In this document: positions 8,841 to 17,581 of the stretch, in pieces
Numbering within the stretch: the first letter of the stretch is position 1
Layout: every line of letters starts with the position of its first letter
Origin: Verrucomicrobiia bacterium
GTDB lineage: Bacteria; Verrucomicrobiota; Verrucomicrobiia; Limisphaerales; JADLHS01
NCBI GenBank assembly: GCA_026125285.1
Contig: JAHCLO010000016.1
Location: 1 to 64,000 of the forward strand
Length of the DNA: 64,000 bases
Direction: 5' to 3'
Position numbers and translations under genes: made by a program
The notes under the pieces: generated by a model
What the model was told of the DNA's origin: nothing
The model's database searches: none
Seen by the model: only the letters and a program-made list of their open reading frames with translations

Positions 8841-8881
8841 GCGCTCATTGTTAAACCGCCGCAGCCCGGTTGGCAAACGTC

Positions 8882-8912
8882 AAAAAGGAGCGCGGAGGAT
8901 TCTCCGCGCTCC
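8882..8912 (-). terminator. Rho-independent terminator after large modular protein gene
   Basis: On the minus strand an 11-bp perfect stem (GGAGCGCGGAG with CTCCGCGCTCC) with a 4-nt loop is followed by TTTTT. It begins 30 nt after the stop codon at 8943 of the large modular gene. It would insulate that transcript from the fluoride riboswitch that follows. Confidence 0.9.
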
Positions 8913-8942
8913 CGGTGTGCAGAGTCCGACCGGCTGTCATCC

Positions 8943-11900
8943 TCACGGAGCCGCCAATCGCACGCGGTAGTAACGTTCCGTGGGCGGCGAGTTGTCTTCC
9001 ACCACCACGGTTCCTCCGGTGCCGGGGATCGTGCTGAGAGTCTTCCAATCCACGATCGTCAGGCTGTCAGTGTACTCAACCACGTAACCCACGCCCAGCG
9101 CCGTGCTCATTGAGAAACTGAATTTCCCGCCGGCAAAACCCGGGCTGGTGAGGGAGAACGCCGCCGTCACCTCGACCGTAACTGTGGCGGTGTTGTTGGC
9201 GGGATTGCCATCGGCACTTCCGGAAGTGGCGGTGGCCATGTTGACCTTGCTGCCACTGGTCGTGGCCGTGGCGTTGATGGTCAGGGTGGCCGATGCGCCC
9301 GCCGCCAGATCGCCCACATTCCAAGTCACCGTACCCGCAGCGTGCGAGGTACTGCCGGCGCTGGCAGAACTGTCAACGTAGGTGACCCCCACTGGCAACG
9401 GGTCGGTCACCACCACGCCCGTCGCGGTCGCAAAGCCCGGATTGGCCGCCGTGATGGTGTAGGTGATGGTCCCATTCAACGGAACGACATCCGCTGCCGC
9501 CGTCATCTGCAAGCCAACGTCGGCCGCCGGGACCGTCACGGAGAAGTTGCTGAACTGACCCGTCGCGGTCAGGCTGTTGTTGTGCGCCGTAAGGCCAAGC
9601 CCAAGATAAACCTGGGCGGGATAACTGGCCGAGGGCGTATAGGTATGCATGACAATCCAGTCCACGTCATTGGTCATCACCAGCGTTGTGAACGTGTTGC
9701 CCTGTCGAACCAGACGCAGCCAGGCATTGGGATAGGACACGCCGCCGATCGTGGAACTGCTGGCTGAGTCACCAGTGGCCACATCACGCCATTGCGTCTG
9801 GTAGAGGTTGTTTAACGGCAAGGGCGTCGCACAGAGGAAGACGTTGCGGGCATTGTCCGCGAGGTCTTCACGGGCCATGATGCCGGCTTTCGTCCAATTG
9901 TCCGCGCGGGTCAACGAGGCTAGACGCACCCGGGCGTCGAAGTCGCCCGTCCAAGGCCGGTAGGCAAAGTGGCAATCGTCGAAAGTGCCCCAGATATCGG
10001 CGCCGCTGCCGACCATTTCGACCGTCTGGCCGTCGCAAGTGCGGCTGCTCCCGGGCCAACCGACTACTCCGATATCCTGCGCCGTGAGGCCCATGAACTC
10101 TCCATTGAGCATGGTGGAAGCCATGGTGTTGCCAGCGAGGTCTTGGAGGCTGCTGATCGTCACGTTGAAGTTGGCGGTGACGGGGCTGGCCAAGGTCAGA
10201 TAGACAATACGTTGATCCTGGGCAAGGTCGGTTGCCGCGAATTCCACAAAGGCCACGCTGCCTGGCACGCCGTTGATCTGGTAGTTCCCTGGAGCCAAGG
10301 CCGTTCCCGGATCCATGAATTCACTGAAACAGATGCCGACCACGTTGCCGTCCACACTGCCGGCGGAGAGCGCCACGGGCGCAAAGGTGTCGGTAATGAC
10401 CGTGAGGGTCGCGTTACTGCTGACCGCCGCCAAGCCGCCGGCATTGGTCACCACCACGGAATACACGCCGGCATCGGAGGGCTGAACCAGCGGAATGGTG
10501 TATGTGGCCTCATTGGCGCCGTTAATCGGATTTCCGCCAAGGCGCCATTGGAAGCCGTACGGTTCCGGGCCGCCGCTAACTTCCACCGAGAAGGTTACGG
10601 ATTGATTCTGCGTCACAGTCTGGCTGACCGGATGCGTGGCAATCTCGTTCGGCATCGGCACCGCCGGATAGATATCCACGAAGGCAATTTTATTGTTGGC
10701 CGCAAGGGGACCGTTGTTAAGTGTCAGCCGCCCGTCGTTCACTCTCACGGTCAGGTGAAACTCCCGCCACCAGTCGTTGGCCGCCGGCGCCAACGCCTGA
10801 CTGACGTAACCTTCCACGTCCCAGTGAAAAACACTGTCCGTGGCGGTGGCGTCACCCGACACGATGTGAACCAGGTACAGACCATTGGGAAGATCAACTT
10901 CCCAGGTGCGCGCGGCGGGCAAGGGATCCGTTTTTTGCAGGTGATTGAAGGTGTCGTAGCGACGATCCGGCGAATTGACCGAGTTCCGCAATCGGTCGTG
11001 CTGCGCGTTGTCGTCGTCCCAGCCGTAGCTGTAGCCATTGCCCCGATCGCCAAACACCAAACCAAAATCGTCCAGATAACCCGGGATGGGATAGTCGGCC
11101 ACCCCCGTCACGGCGGTATCGGCAAAATTGACATTGATGCCGCTGGCTGGCGTCGTTGCGCTCGAAATTTCCGTGTAAGCCGTGAAACCACCGCTATTGG
11201 TCGCACGGATGCGGTAGTAGTTGGTCAGATTCGGCGCCAGGCCGACGTCGAAGTAGCGATTCGCGCCGCCGACAACTGCGGCAACCTGCGCGAAGCTTGT
11301 GCCGTCAGTGGATTTCTCCACCAGCGTGGTGGTCGTGGCCGGAATTTGATCCGCAGTGCTCCAGCGCAATCGTATGACCGTGGCGGCAAACTGCTCGGCC
11401 AGGAAATTAGCCGGCACATTGGGCGCGGTGAACGCCTCAGCCTCGTCGGCGTTGGCGCTCTCACCACCGGCTGTCAAGGGTGCGGACACGGTGTAGTAAT
11501 AGCGCCATCCGGCCGGTAAATCCGCATCCACATAACTGGTCTGGCTTATACCGGTCGCCAGTTCCGTGTACGGTCCGCCGCTGACGTCCGCGCGCCTGAC
11601 CGTGTAACTGGCGGCACCATCCAACGCCGACCAAGACAGCAAAACTTGGTTGTTCCCACCCTGCGCCACGAGGTTCTCGGGCGCGAGTTTGGGCGTTCCC
11701 ACCGCTTCCGCGCTGTTGCTGCTTTCACCGAACAATCCGCGCGCCGACACGACATAGTAATAGCTCTGGAAATTTACCAACCCTGTGTCCGTATAGCTGG
11801 CGGTCGTATTGGTCGCAATGGCGGTGTAGGGACCGCCCTGGGTGCTGCTGCGTTTGATGACGTATTCGCTGGCGCCCGACGACGGCGTCCAATTCAACGC

Positions 11901-12728
11901 CACCCGTGCGTTCAGACTGATCGCGTCCAGTCCGGCGGGCACAGCGGGGGCCACGGGAGTGACCACCACTCCGTACATGTTCTGACCGGCAGCGGCAGAT
12001 TCGTACAACGAAATGGCCGGCGTGCCGGGTGCTCCGGGAGTGACGATTTTGTAATACACCCCACCGTACTGTTGAATGTCGGCACCCGGGCCGATACCAC
12101 GGGTGCCGACTTCATCATAGCCGACTTCATCCGGCCAGTCGGTCCGGCCGGACCGGTTGTAGCCGGTGGCCACCGGCTGAAACCCCTCCGTGCTCATCCA
12201 AGTCATGGCAGCCCATTCGTTCAAAGGCGCGCCGAGGAAGGGCGGGTCGGTATTTGATGTGGTCCCGCCTTGGAGGGTGTCACCGTTGCGCCAATCAATT
12301 AGCATGAACACCACGGCCGGCTCCTTCAAATACAGGTCCAGTTGGAAGGGAATGTTGTCGCGATTGTCATTGCCGATCATGATGTATTCGCCGCCCAGCA
12401 GGTAGCCGGGGATGGGCAGATCCACACTGGCGCCGTTCCATTCGTGGGCGCGATCCACATACGCGGGCACATCTTCGCCGAAGAAAGGCACCGTGAACGG
12501 CGTGCCCACGGGCGTGTTCAACGTAGGTTCATTGGCCACCGTGGTGTTCCACGTCACGCCCGTCCATTGGGCGACGATGGTATCGGTGGCTTCGTTATCA
12601 CCGCCCGTCTCTACGACGTTGGTGAGGATGGGGAACGCGCTGGCTTGAGTAAAAGCCAGCAGACACGCCGCCACACCAAGGGCGGTCAACTTTGCGGCGG
12701 ACGGCCGGCATAGGATTGGACTCTTCAT
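8943..12728 (-). CDS. Large secreted multi-domain protein (FN3, Ig-like, DUF11)
   Basis: A 1261-residue exported protein. A signal peptide (LTALGVAACLLAFTQASAF) is followed by an N-terminal domain of unknown type. Three fibronectin III repeats come next (VPAGLDAISLNARVALNWTP; PENLVAQGG; PANFLAEQ), then a malectin-like galactose-binding segment (INVNFADTAVTGVADYPIPG). After that come an Ig-like domain (IATHPVSQTVTQNQSVTFSV), a Big-like module, a LamG/DUF1349-like beta-sandwich (FDDCHFAYRPWTGDFDARVR) and a DUF11 repeat (DPLPVGVTYVDSSASAG). It ends in a short GTGG...RYYRVRLAAP module. No catalytic residues are evident; it looks like a surface or matrix protein. The ATG at 12728 was chosen because it starts the signal peptide; a frame from 12932 adds a non-coding-like leader. 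Confidence 0.85.
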   Translation of the reverse strand: MKSPILCRPSAAKLTALGVAACLLAFTQASAFPILTNVVETGGDNEATDTIVAQWTGVTWNTTVANEPTLNTPVGTPFTVPFFGEDVPAYVDRAHEWNGASVDLPIPGYLLGGEYIMIGNDNRDNIPFQLDLYLKEPAVVFMLIDWRNGDTLQGGTTSNTDPPFLGAPLNEWAAMTWMSTEGFQPVATGYNRSGRTDWPDEVGYDEVGTRGIGPGADIQQYGGVYYKIVTPGAPGTPAISLYESAAAGQNMYGVVVTPVAPAVPAGLDAISLNARVALNWTPSSGASEYVIKRSSTQGGPYTAIATNTTASYTDTGLVNFQSYYYVVSARGLFGESSNSAEAVGTPKLAPENLVAQGGNNQVLLSWSALDGAASYTVRRADVSGGPYTELATGISQTSYVDADLPAGWRYYYTVSAPLTAGGESANADEAEAFTAPNVPANFLAEQFAATVIRLRWSTADQIPATTTTLVEKSTDGTSFAQVAAVVGGANRYFDVGLAPNLTNYYRIRATNSGGFTAYTEISSATTPASGINVNFADTAVTGVADYPIPGYLDDFGLVFGDRGNGYSYGWDDDNAQHDRLRNSVNSPDRRYDTFNHLQKTDPLPAARTWEVDLPNGLYLVHIVSGDATATDSVFHWDVEGYVSQALAPAANDWWREFHLTVRVNDGRLTLNNGPLAANNKIAFVDIYPAVPMPNEIATHPVSQTVTQNQSVTFSVEVSGGPEPYGFQWRLGGNPINGANEATYTIPLVQPSDAGVYSVVVTNAGGLAAVSSNATLTVITDTFAPVALSAGSVDGNVVGICFSEFMDPGTALAPGNYQINGVPGSVAFVEFAATDLAQDQRIVYLTLASPVTANFNVTISSLQDLAGNTMASTMLNGEFMGLTAQDIGVVGWPGSSRTCDGQTVEMVGSGADIWGTFDDCHFAYRPWTGDFDARVRLASLTRADNWTKAGIMAREDLADNARNVFLCATPLPLNNLYQTQWRDVATGDSASSSTIGGVSYPNAWLRLVRQGNTFTTLVMTNDVDWIVMHTYTPSASYPAQVYLGLGLTAHNNSLTATGQFSNFSVTVPAADVGLQMTAAADVVPLNGTITYTITAANPGFATATGVVVTDPLPVGVTYVDSSASAGSTSHAAGTVTWNVGDLAAGASATLTINATATTSGSKVNMATATSGSADGNPANNTATVTVEVTAAFSLTSPGFAGGKFSFSMSTALGVGYVVEYTDSLTIVDWKTLSTIPGTGGTVVVEDNSPPTERYYRVRLAAP

Positions 12729-13107
12729 AGGGTTAACACATGGAGGGTTTGGTTCACTGGATTGATCTCCCGGCGACTTCGTGGACTTGCTGGCGAACGA
12801 AGGTTGAAGTGGGAATAAAAGCCTCCGCGCCACCCGCAGTTCACTGGGGTCGTTGACTCTGCATGCTTGCTGTTGGGCACCACAGGTCATAGAAGACATG
12901 GCCTTTATCCACCTGACGGTCGTCAATGACAAGTAAAATCAGAGGGACGTCACCAACAAAGCGGGTCGCCAATTCAGTTCGACGGGAACGATTTCAGATT
13001 GCCTCGAACTGTCGCGGCGTTAGGATGGCGCAACGCACGGTGGAAACATCCTGACGCTGCGGGCATGGGCCCGAATGAGTGACCGAACACCACGTCAACT
13101 TGATGCC

Positions 13108-13338
13108 ATGAGCCACGAAGAAGATTGCATATTGAGCTTCCTCAAAGGAAGCCCGCACACGGCGTTTGCCCGGAAGGAGATCGCCCGCCGCGCCGTCAAG
13201 CGCAACGTCTATGAGCAGAATCCCAGATGGGTGGATGAACCTCTGGCCGCACTGGTGGCTCGCGGCGTGGTGGTCATTGATCAAGACGGGCTTTATCACC
13301 TCAAGCTGGAAGGAGTCTTGGCCACTCAAAAAATCTAG
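13108..13338 (+). CDS. Small winged-helix-like hypothetical protein
   Basis: A 76-residue protein starting MSHEEDCILSFLKGSPHTAF. It has a helix-turn-helix-like core (FARKEIARRAVKRNVYEQNPRWVDEPLAALVARGVVVIDQDGLYHLK, about residues 19-66) that resembles a compact winged-helix domain with a beta-hairpin wing. A longer frame from 13075 adds 11 residues. Proteins of this kind recur in Verrucomicrobiota, but I know no assigned function. DNA or protein binding is a guess from the fold. It stands alone between the large secreted protein and the carbohydrate cluster. Confidence 0.6.
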   Translation: MSHEEDCILSFLKGSPHTAFARKEIARRAVKRNVYEQNPRWVDEPLAALVARGVVVIDQDGLYHLKLEGVLATQKI

Positions 13339-13495
13339 CTCCTGATTCGCCGCCGGTGAGCTAATATCGCTGGTAGTGACAACGTCCTGACCTGGGCGCA
13401 TGGCGTATTGACCGGCAGACTCGACGGGTCTAGGGTTGAACACAAGGGTGGATGAATTACCTCCGCCTCAAACAAGTCAGCCAAAGGGTTAAGCT

Positions 13496-14356
13496 ATGAA
13501 AAGCAATGGAAGTCTCTTCTCTGAAATGCCTCGTCGTGAATTCCTTCGCCGCACCGCACTCGGCGTCGCGGGTGTGAGCGCCAGCACTGGGTTTGCGCAC
13601 CTGGCCACAGCCGCCAGCGCCAAAATACCGGTCGGCGTGCAACTTTATTCCGTCCGTGAACAGTGCGCCAGGGACTTGCCCGGCACCCTGGCGGCGATTG
13701 CGAAGATGGGCTACAAGGGCGTCGAGTTCGCCGGGTATCACGGTCGCAACGCGAAAGACTTGCGCAAGATGCTCGACGATCTGGGCTTGATCACCTGCGG
13801 CACCCACACACCGTATGAATCCATTCTGCCGGACAAACTGGCGGAAACCATCGAGTTCAACCGCACCCTCGGGAACAAATTCCTCATTGTCCCGTGGATG
13901 CAGGGCAAAACCAAGCAAGACTGGCTCGACAAGGCGAAGCAATTCAATGAAGCCGTCACCAAGGTGAAGTCACAGGGCCTTTGGGTCGGTTACCACGCCC
14001 ACGCGCATGATTTTCATTTGATTGATGGCGAGAGCGCTTGGGACATCTTCTTCGGCAACACCAAGCCGGAAGTCGTGATGCAACTGGACACCAGCAATTG
14101 TCACGAGGGTGGCGCTGATCCCGTAGCCGTGCTGAAGAAATATCCCGGTCGCGCCATCACCATTCATCTCAAGGCCAACGGCGCAGGTCCGGAAGCCGTC
14201 ATCAGCGAGGATAAGGTGGACTGGCAGGGCGTCTTTTCGTTCTGCGAAAGCAAGGGCGGCACGCAATGGTACATTGTCGAACACGAGAGCAGCAAAGACC
14301 CGTTGGACGCGGTGAAACGCAGCTACGCTGCACTCAAGAAGCTGGGCAAAGTGTGA
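13496..14356 (+). CDS. Tat-exported sugar phosphate isomerase/epimerase family protein
   Basis: A 286-residue protein with a twin-arginine-type leader (PRREFLRRTALGVAGVSASTG). It then has an AP-endonuclease-2/xylose-isomerase TIM barrel: KIPVGVQLYSVREQCARDLPGTLAAIAKMGYKGVEFAG, CGTHTPYESI, LWVGYHAHAHDF, VVMQLDTSNC and a terminal WYIVEHESS strand. Conserved Glu, His and Asp residues in these segments fit a metal-dependent active site. The family includes isomerases, epimerases and 3-keto-sugar enzymes; the exact substrate cannot be read from sequence. It is followed 66 nt later by a PmoA/DUF6807 gene and then by two glycosidase genes, so a periplasmic carbohydrate role is likely. Confidence 0.88.
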   Translation: MKSNGSLFSEMPRREFLRRTALGVAGVSASTGFAHLATAASAKIPVGVQLYSVREQCARDLPGTLAAIAKMGYKGVEFAGYHGRNAKDLRKMLDDLGLITCGTHTPYESILPDKLAETIEFNRTLGNKFLIVPWMQGKTKQDWLDKAKQFNEAVTKVKSQGLWVGYHAHAHDFHLIDGESAWDIFFGNTKPEVVMQLDTSNCHEGGADPVAVLKKYPGRAITIHLKANGAGPEAVISEDKVDWQGVFSFCESKGGTQWYIVEHESSKDPLDAVKRSYAALKKLGKV

Positions 14357-14422
14357 CGCACATCGTGGGGTTGAGTTGCCCCAGTAAACTGTCACCCACT
14401 CTCATTCCAAGAAACTGAGATT

Positions 14423-15388
14423 ATGAAATCCAAAATCAGCCGTCGTCATTTTGTTCGCTTGTCCACCGTCGCCGCTGCGGCCGTGCCAACGACCCTAACC
14501 GTCAGAGGCCAACCCGCCACCTCGCCGCGCCAGACCGCGCCCAATTCAGAGGAATTGACTCATTACCAGATCGGCCCGCACATCTGGCTGCGCTGGAATA
14601 ATGAACCGCTCACCAGCTACCGGGCGCATCCCACACAAAAGTACCCTTACTTCTTCCCGGTCATGGGACTGGGTTCCGGCCTGTCCCTCACGTCGGAATC
14701 GTCCTTGCCCTGGCCGCATCATCGCTCCGTGTTTTTCGGCTGCGATCAGGTCAACGGCGGTAATTACTGGCAGGACGTCCTGGAACGCGGTCAGGTCATT
14801 TCCAAAGGACCGAAAGTCGCCGAGGCCACGAAACGTTCGGCGGTGATTGTGGATGAGTGCGAATGGAAACGGCCCGGCCTGCCGGTGCAAATGACGGATC
14901 AAAGGAAGTTCACCATCACGATCCGCAGTCCGCGCCTGTGGCTGATGGATATCGAAATCAAATGGAGCGCGGCCGTGGATGTAACGATTCAGAAGACCAA
15001 CCACGCGTTGTTCGCCATCCGCGTGGCCAACGACCTCTCGCCGTGGGGCGGCGGGCGGCTGGTTTCGAGCGAAGGCGCGGAAGGTGAACCAGCGACGTTC
15101 GGCAAACCGGCACGCTGGTGCGCGTTTTTCGGTAAGCGAACGCAAGTGAAGAACGAGCCGGTGGAAGGCATCGCATTGATGGATCATCCGCAGAGTCCGT
15201 GGGCACCCTGCCCGTGGTTCACGCGCGATTACGGGAACATTTCTCCCATGCCGTTCAACTGGTTGAAGGAACCCTGGAAGCTGCCCGCCGGTGAATCCGT
15301 CCAGATCAGGCATCGCCTCGTGATGTTTGCGGGCGACACCGAGGAAGCGGGCTTGAACCAGTTGTATCAGGAATGGATCGGCGGGTGA
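14423..15388 (+). CDS. Tat-exported PmoA/DUF6807 family protein
   Basis: A 321-residue protein with a Tat-like leader (ISRRHFVRLSTVAAAAVPTTL). The body matches the DUF6807 (PmoA-like) family: LSLTSESSLPWPHHRSVFFGCDQVNG, KRSAVIVDECEWKRPG and the ARWCAFFGKR...IALMDHPQSPWAPCPWFTRDYG segment. The name PmoA is a database legacy; these are not methane monooxygenases. The family commonly accompanies Gfo/Idh and TIM-barrel sugar genes in Verrucomicrobiota and Planctomycetota. The intact WPHHRS and DHP motifs suggest a functional enzyme or sugar-binding protein. Part of the carbohydrate cluster. Confidence 0.87.
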   Translation: MKSKISRRHFVRLSTVAAAAVPTTLTVRGQPATSPRQTAPNSEELTHYQIGPHIWLRWNNEPLTSYRAHPTQKYPYFFPVMGLGSGLSLTSESSLPWPHHRSVFFGCDQVNGGNYWQDVLERGQVISKGPKVAEATKRSAVIVDECEWKRPGLPVQMTDQRKFTITIRSPRLWLMDIEIKWSAAVDVTIQKTNHALFAIRVANDLSPWGGGRLVSSEGAEGEPATFGKPARWCAFFGKRTQVKNEPVEGIALMDHPQSPWAPCPWFTRDYGNISPMPFNWLKEPWKLPAGESVQIRHRLVMFAGDTEEAGLNQLYQEWIGG

Positions 15389-15480
15389 AGTGGCGGCAAA
15401 GCCGCCGGCAGGAAAACAGGCGTTACTTGGTCGGATTCGTTCTCTGGCACTTGGGAACTGGCTCGAGTGATTTCAACCAC

Positions 15481-17574
15481 ATGACTGCTCGAATTCGATT
15501 GTGTCCTCTGGCTTTGCTCGCCGGGTTGCTGTGGGCTGCTCCAACGATTCTGGCAAACCACATTCTTTTCCGCGTTGACCCAGCGCAGAGCCTAGACCGA
15601 TTCCCCACAAGCAATGCGGCTATTTCTATTGTAAGCAGCGACCGGGGCGCGGCTTTGCGCATCAGCACCGGCACGAAGGAGCGCTGGCCCGGCATCACTC
15701 TGTCCGCGCCCGGTGGTCACTGGGAGTTGTCGGCATTTGCGGATGTGGTGGTGCAGGTGCGGAATGTCGGCACGAACCGCGGCACCCTCAATTGTCGGGT
15801 GGACAACCCGGGCGCGGACGGCACCAAGAACTGTGTCAATGGTTCGCTCACGTTGAATCCCGGCCAGCGCGGCACGTTGCGAGTCCACCTGCGCCGCGCC
15901 AGCGATGATACGTTGGACGGGAAACTGTTTGGCCTGCGAGGTTATCCCGTGTCAGCCGGTGGACCGGGCACGGTGAACGCCTCGAACATCACCCAGATTC
16001 TGCTGTTCGTGAACCAGCCCAGGGAGCGATTCGTGTTCGAGGTGGCAGAGATCCGCGCCACCGGCAGTCATACACCGCCCACCGCGTGGGTCACGGATGC
16101 CGATCCGTTCTTTCCGTTCATTGACACGTTTGGTCAATACCAGCACAAGAACTGGCCGGGCAAAGTACATTCCCTGGCGGAGCTTCAGCAACGTCGCGAT
16201 GCTGAAGCCAGGGAACTCGTTGCCCAATCCGGCCCAAAGGACTGGAACAAATACGGTGGCTGGGCGACGGGGCCGCAGCTCAAGCCCACCGGCTTTTTTC
16301 GCACGGAAAAGCACAAAGGCAAATGGTGGCTGGTGGACCCGGACGGGCGGCTGTTTTTTTCGCACGGCATTGACTGCGTCCGCTTGACGGACCTCACGCC
16401 GATTGAAGAACGCGCCCATTGGTTCGAGGATTTTCCCGGCGACCGTGACGAGTTCCGCCAGTTCATCTCAAAGGGGTATGCGCTCAAGGGCCATTACGCC
16501 GGGCGTTCGCCACAGTCGTTCGCGTTTTCCTCGGCCAACTTGAAACGCAAATACGGCGACAACTGGCGGGCCGAGAATGCGGACATCATTCATCAGCGTC
16601 TGCGCAGTTGGGGCATCAACACCATCGCGAACTGGTCGGACTCAAGCGTGTTTCTGATGCGCCGCACGCCATACACGGACAACATCGGTTCGGGCGGAAG
16701 CAAGCGCATCGAGGGCAGCGAGGGTTATTGGGGCAAGTTCCCGGATGTCTTTGATCCGAGCTTTTCCAACAGCGTTCGGCGCGCGATGGATGGAAAGCGC
16801 AACACCAGCGCCAAGGATCCGTGGTGCATCGGCTATTTCTCGGACAACGAAATGTCCTGGGGCAATGAAACGTCGCTGGCCCTCGCCGCGCTGAAGTCAC
16901 CCCCGGATCAGGCCGCGAAGGCGGCGTTGATCGCCGGGCTTAGGGCGAAATATGCTGACATCGAGAAACTGAACAGCACGTGGGGCACGTGCCACGCTTC
17001 GTGGGATGCGTTGCTCGCCAACCGCGGCTCGCCCGACGAAGAGAAGGCTCGAACCGACCTTACGGCGTTTTATACCAAGACGGCTGAAACCTACTTCCGC
17101 ACCGTGCGTGAGGTGATCAAAGCGGTTGCGCCCAACCAGCTTTATCTAGGCTGCCGTTTCGCGTGGGTGGACGACCTGGCTGACCTCGCGGCGGGCAAGT
17201 ATTGCGATGTGATCAGTTACAACCTTTACAAACACAGCGTGGCTGATTTCCACAATCCGAGCAGCGACAAACCACTCATCATCGGCGAATTCCATTTCGG
17301 CGCCCTGGATCGCGGCCTGTTTCACACCGGGCTGGTGCCGGTGGAGAATCAGGCGGCCCGGGCCGCAAGCTACAAGGAATACGTGCTCGGCGCGCTGCGC
17401 CATCCGCAATTCGTCGGCACGCACTGGTTTCAATACATGGATGAACCCACCACGGGCCGGGTTTACGACGAGGAGAATTACCAGATCGGTTTCGTGGACA
17501 TCGCCGATACACCTTACGCAGAGACGATTGCGGCCAGCCGCGAGGTGGGCAACCAGCTTTACCGGCAACCCTGA
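15481..17574 (+). CDS. Secreted GH50-like glycoside hydrolase
   Basis: A 697-residue exported protein with signal peptide (LALLAGLLWAAPTILA). An N-terminal beta-rich carbohydrate-binding-like module (about residues 25-195) is followed by a clan-A TIM barrel typical of the GH50 agarase-like group (GFFRTEKHKGKWWLVDPDGRLFFSHG, WGINTIANWSD). The likely acid/base is Glu457 (SDNEMSWG) and the likely nucleophile is Glu603 (IIGEFHFG). GH50 enzymes act on beta-galactan such as agarose, but related unassigned clades exist, so the substrate is uncertain. Only 7 nt separate it from the next glycosidase. The start at 15481 was chosen for the signal peptide; an upstream start at 15373 gives a poor leader. 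Confidence 0.85.
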   Translation: MTARIRLCPLALLAGLLWAAPTILANHILFRVDPAQSLDRFPTSNAAISIVSSDRGAALRISTGTKERWPGITLSAPGGHWELSAFADVVVQVRNVGTNRGTLNCRVDNPGADGTKNCVNGSLTLNPGQRGTLRVHLRRASDDTLDGKLFGLRGYPVSAGGPGTVNASNITQILLFVNQPRERFVFEVAEIRATGSHTPPTAWVTDADPFFPFIDTFGQYQHKNWPGKVHSLAELQQRRDAEARELVAQSGPKDWNKYGGWATGPQLKPTGFFRTEKHKGKWWLVDPDGRLFFSHGIDCVRLTDLTPIEERAHWFEDFPGDRDEFRQFISKGYALKGHYAGRSPQSFAFSSANLKRKYGDNWRAENADIIHQRLRSWGINTIANWSDSSVFLMRRTPYTDNIGSGGSKRIEGSEGYWGKFPDVFDPSFSNSVRRAMDGKRNTSAKDPWCIGYFSDNEMSWGNETSLALAALKSPPDQAAKAALIAGLRAKYADIEKLNSTWGTCHASWDALLANRGSPDEEKARTDLTAFYTKTAETYFRTVREVIKAVAPNQLYLGCRFAWVDDLADLAAGKYCDVISYNLYKHSVADFHNPSSDKPLIIGEFHFGALDRGLFHTGLVPVENQAARAASYKEYVLGALRHPQFVGTHWFQYMDEPTTGRVYDEENYQIGFVDIADTPYAETIAASREVGNQLYRQP

Positions 17575-17581
17575 AACAGTC

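Noticed and set aside
9969..11519. A 516-codon open frame antisense to the large modular protein gene
   Set aside because: It is the complement of a well-supported gene with several recognisable domains. Its product is rich in Arg, His and Gly, lacks any domain and has no start signal, as expected of a shadow in GC-rich DNA.
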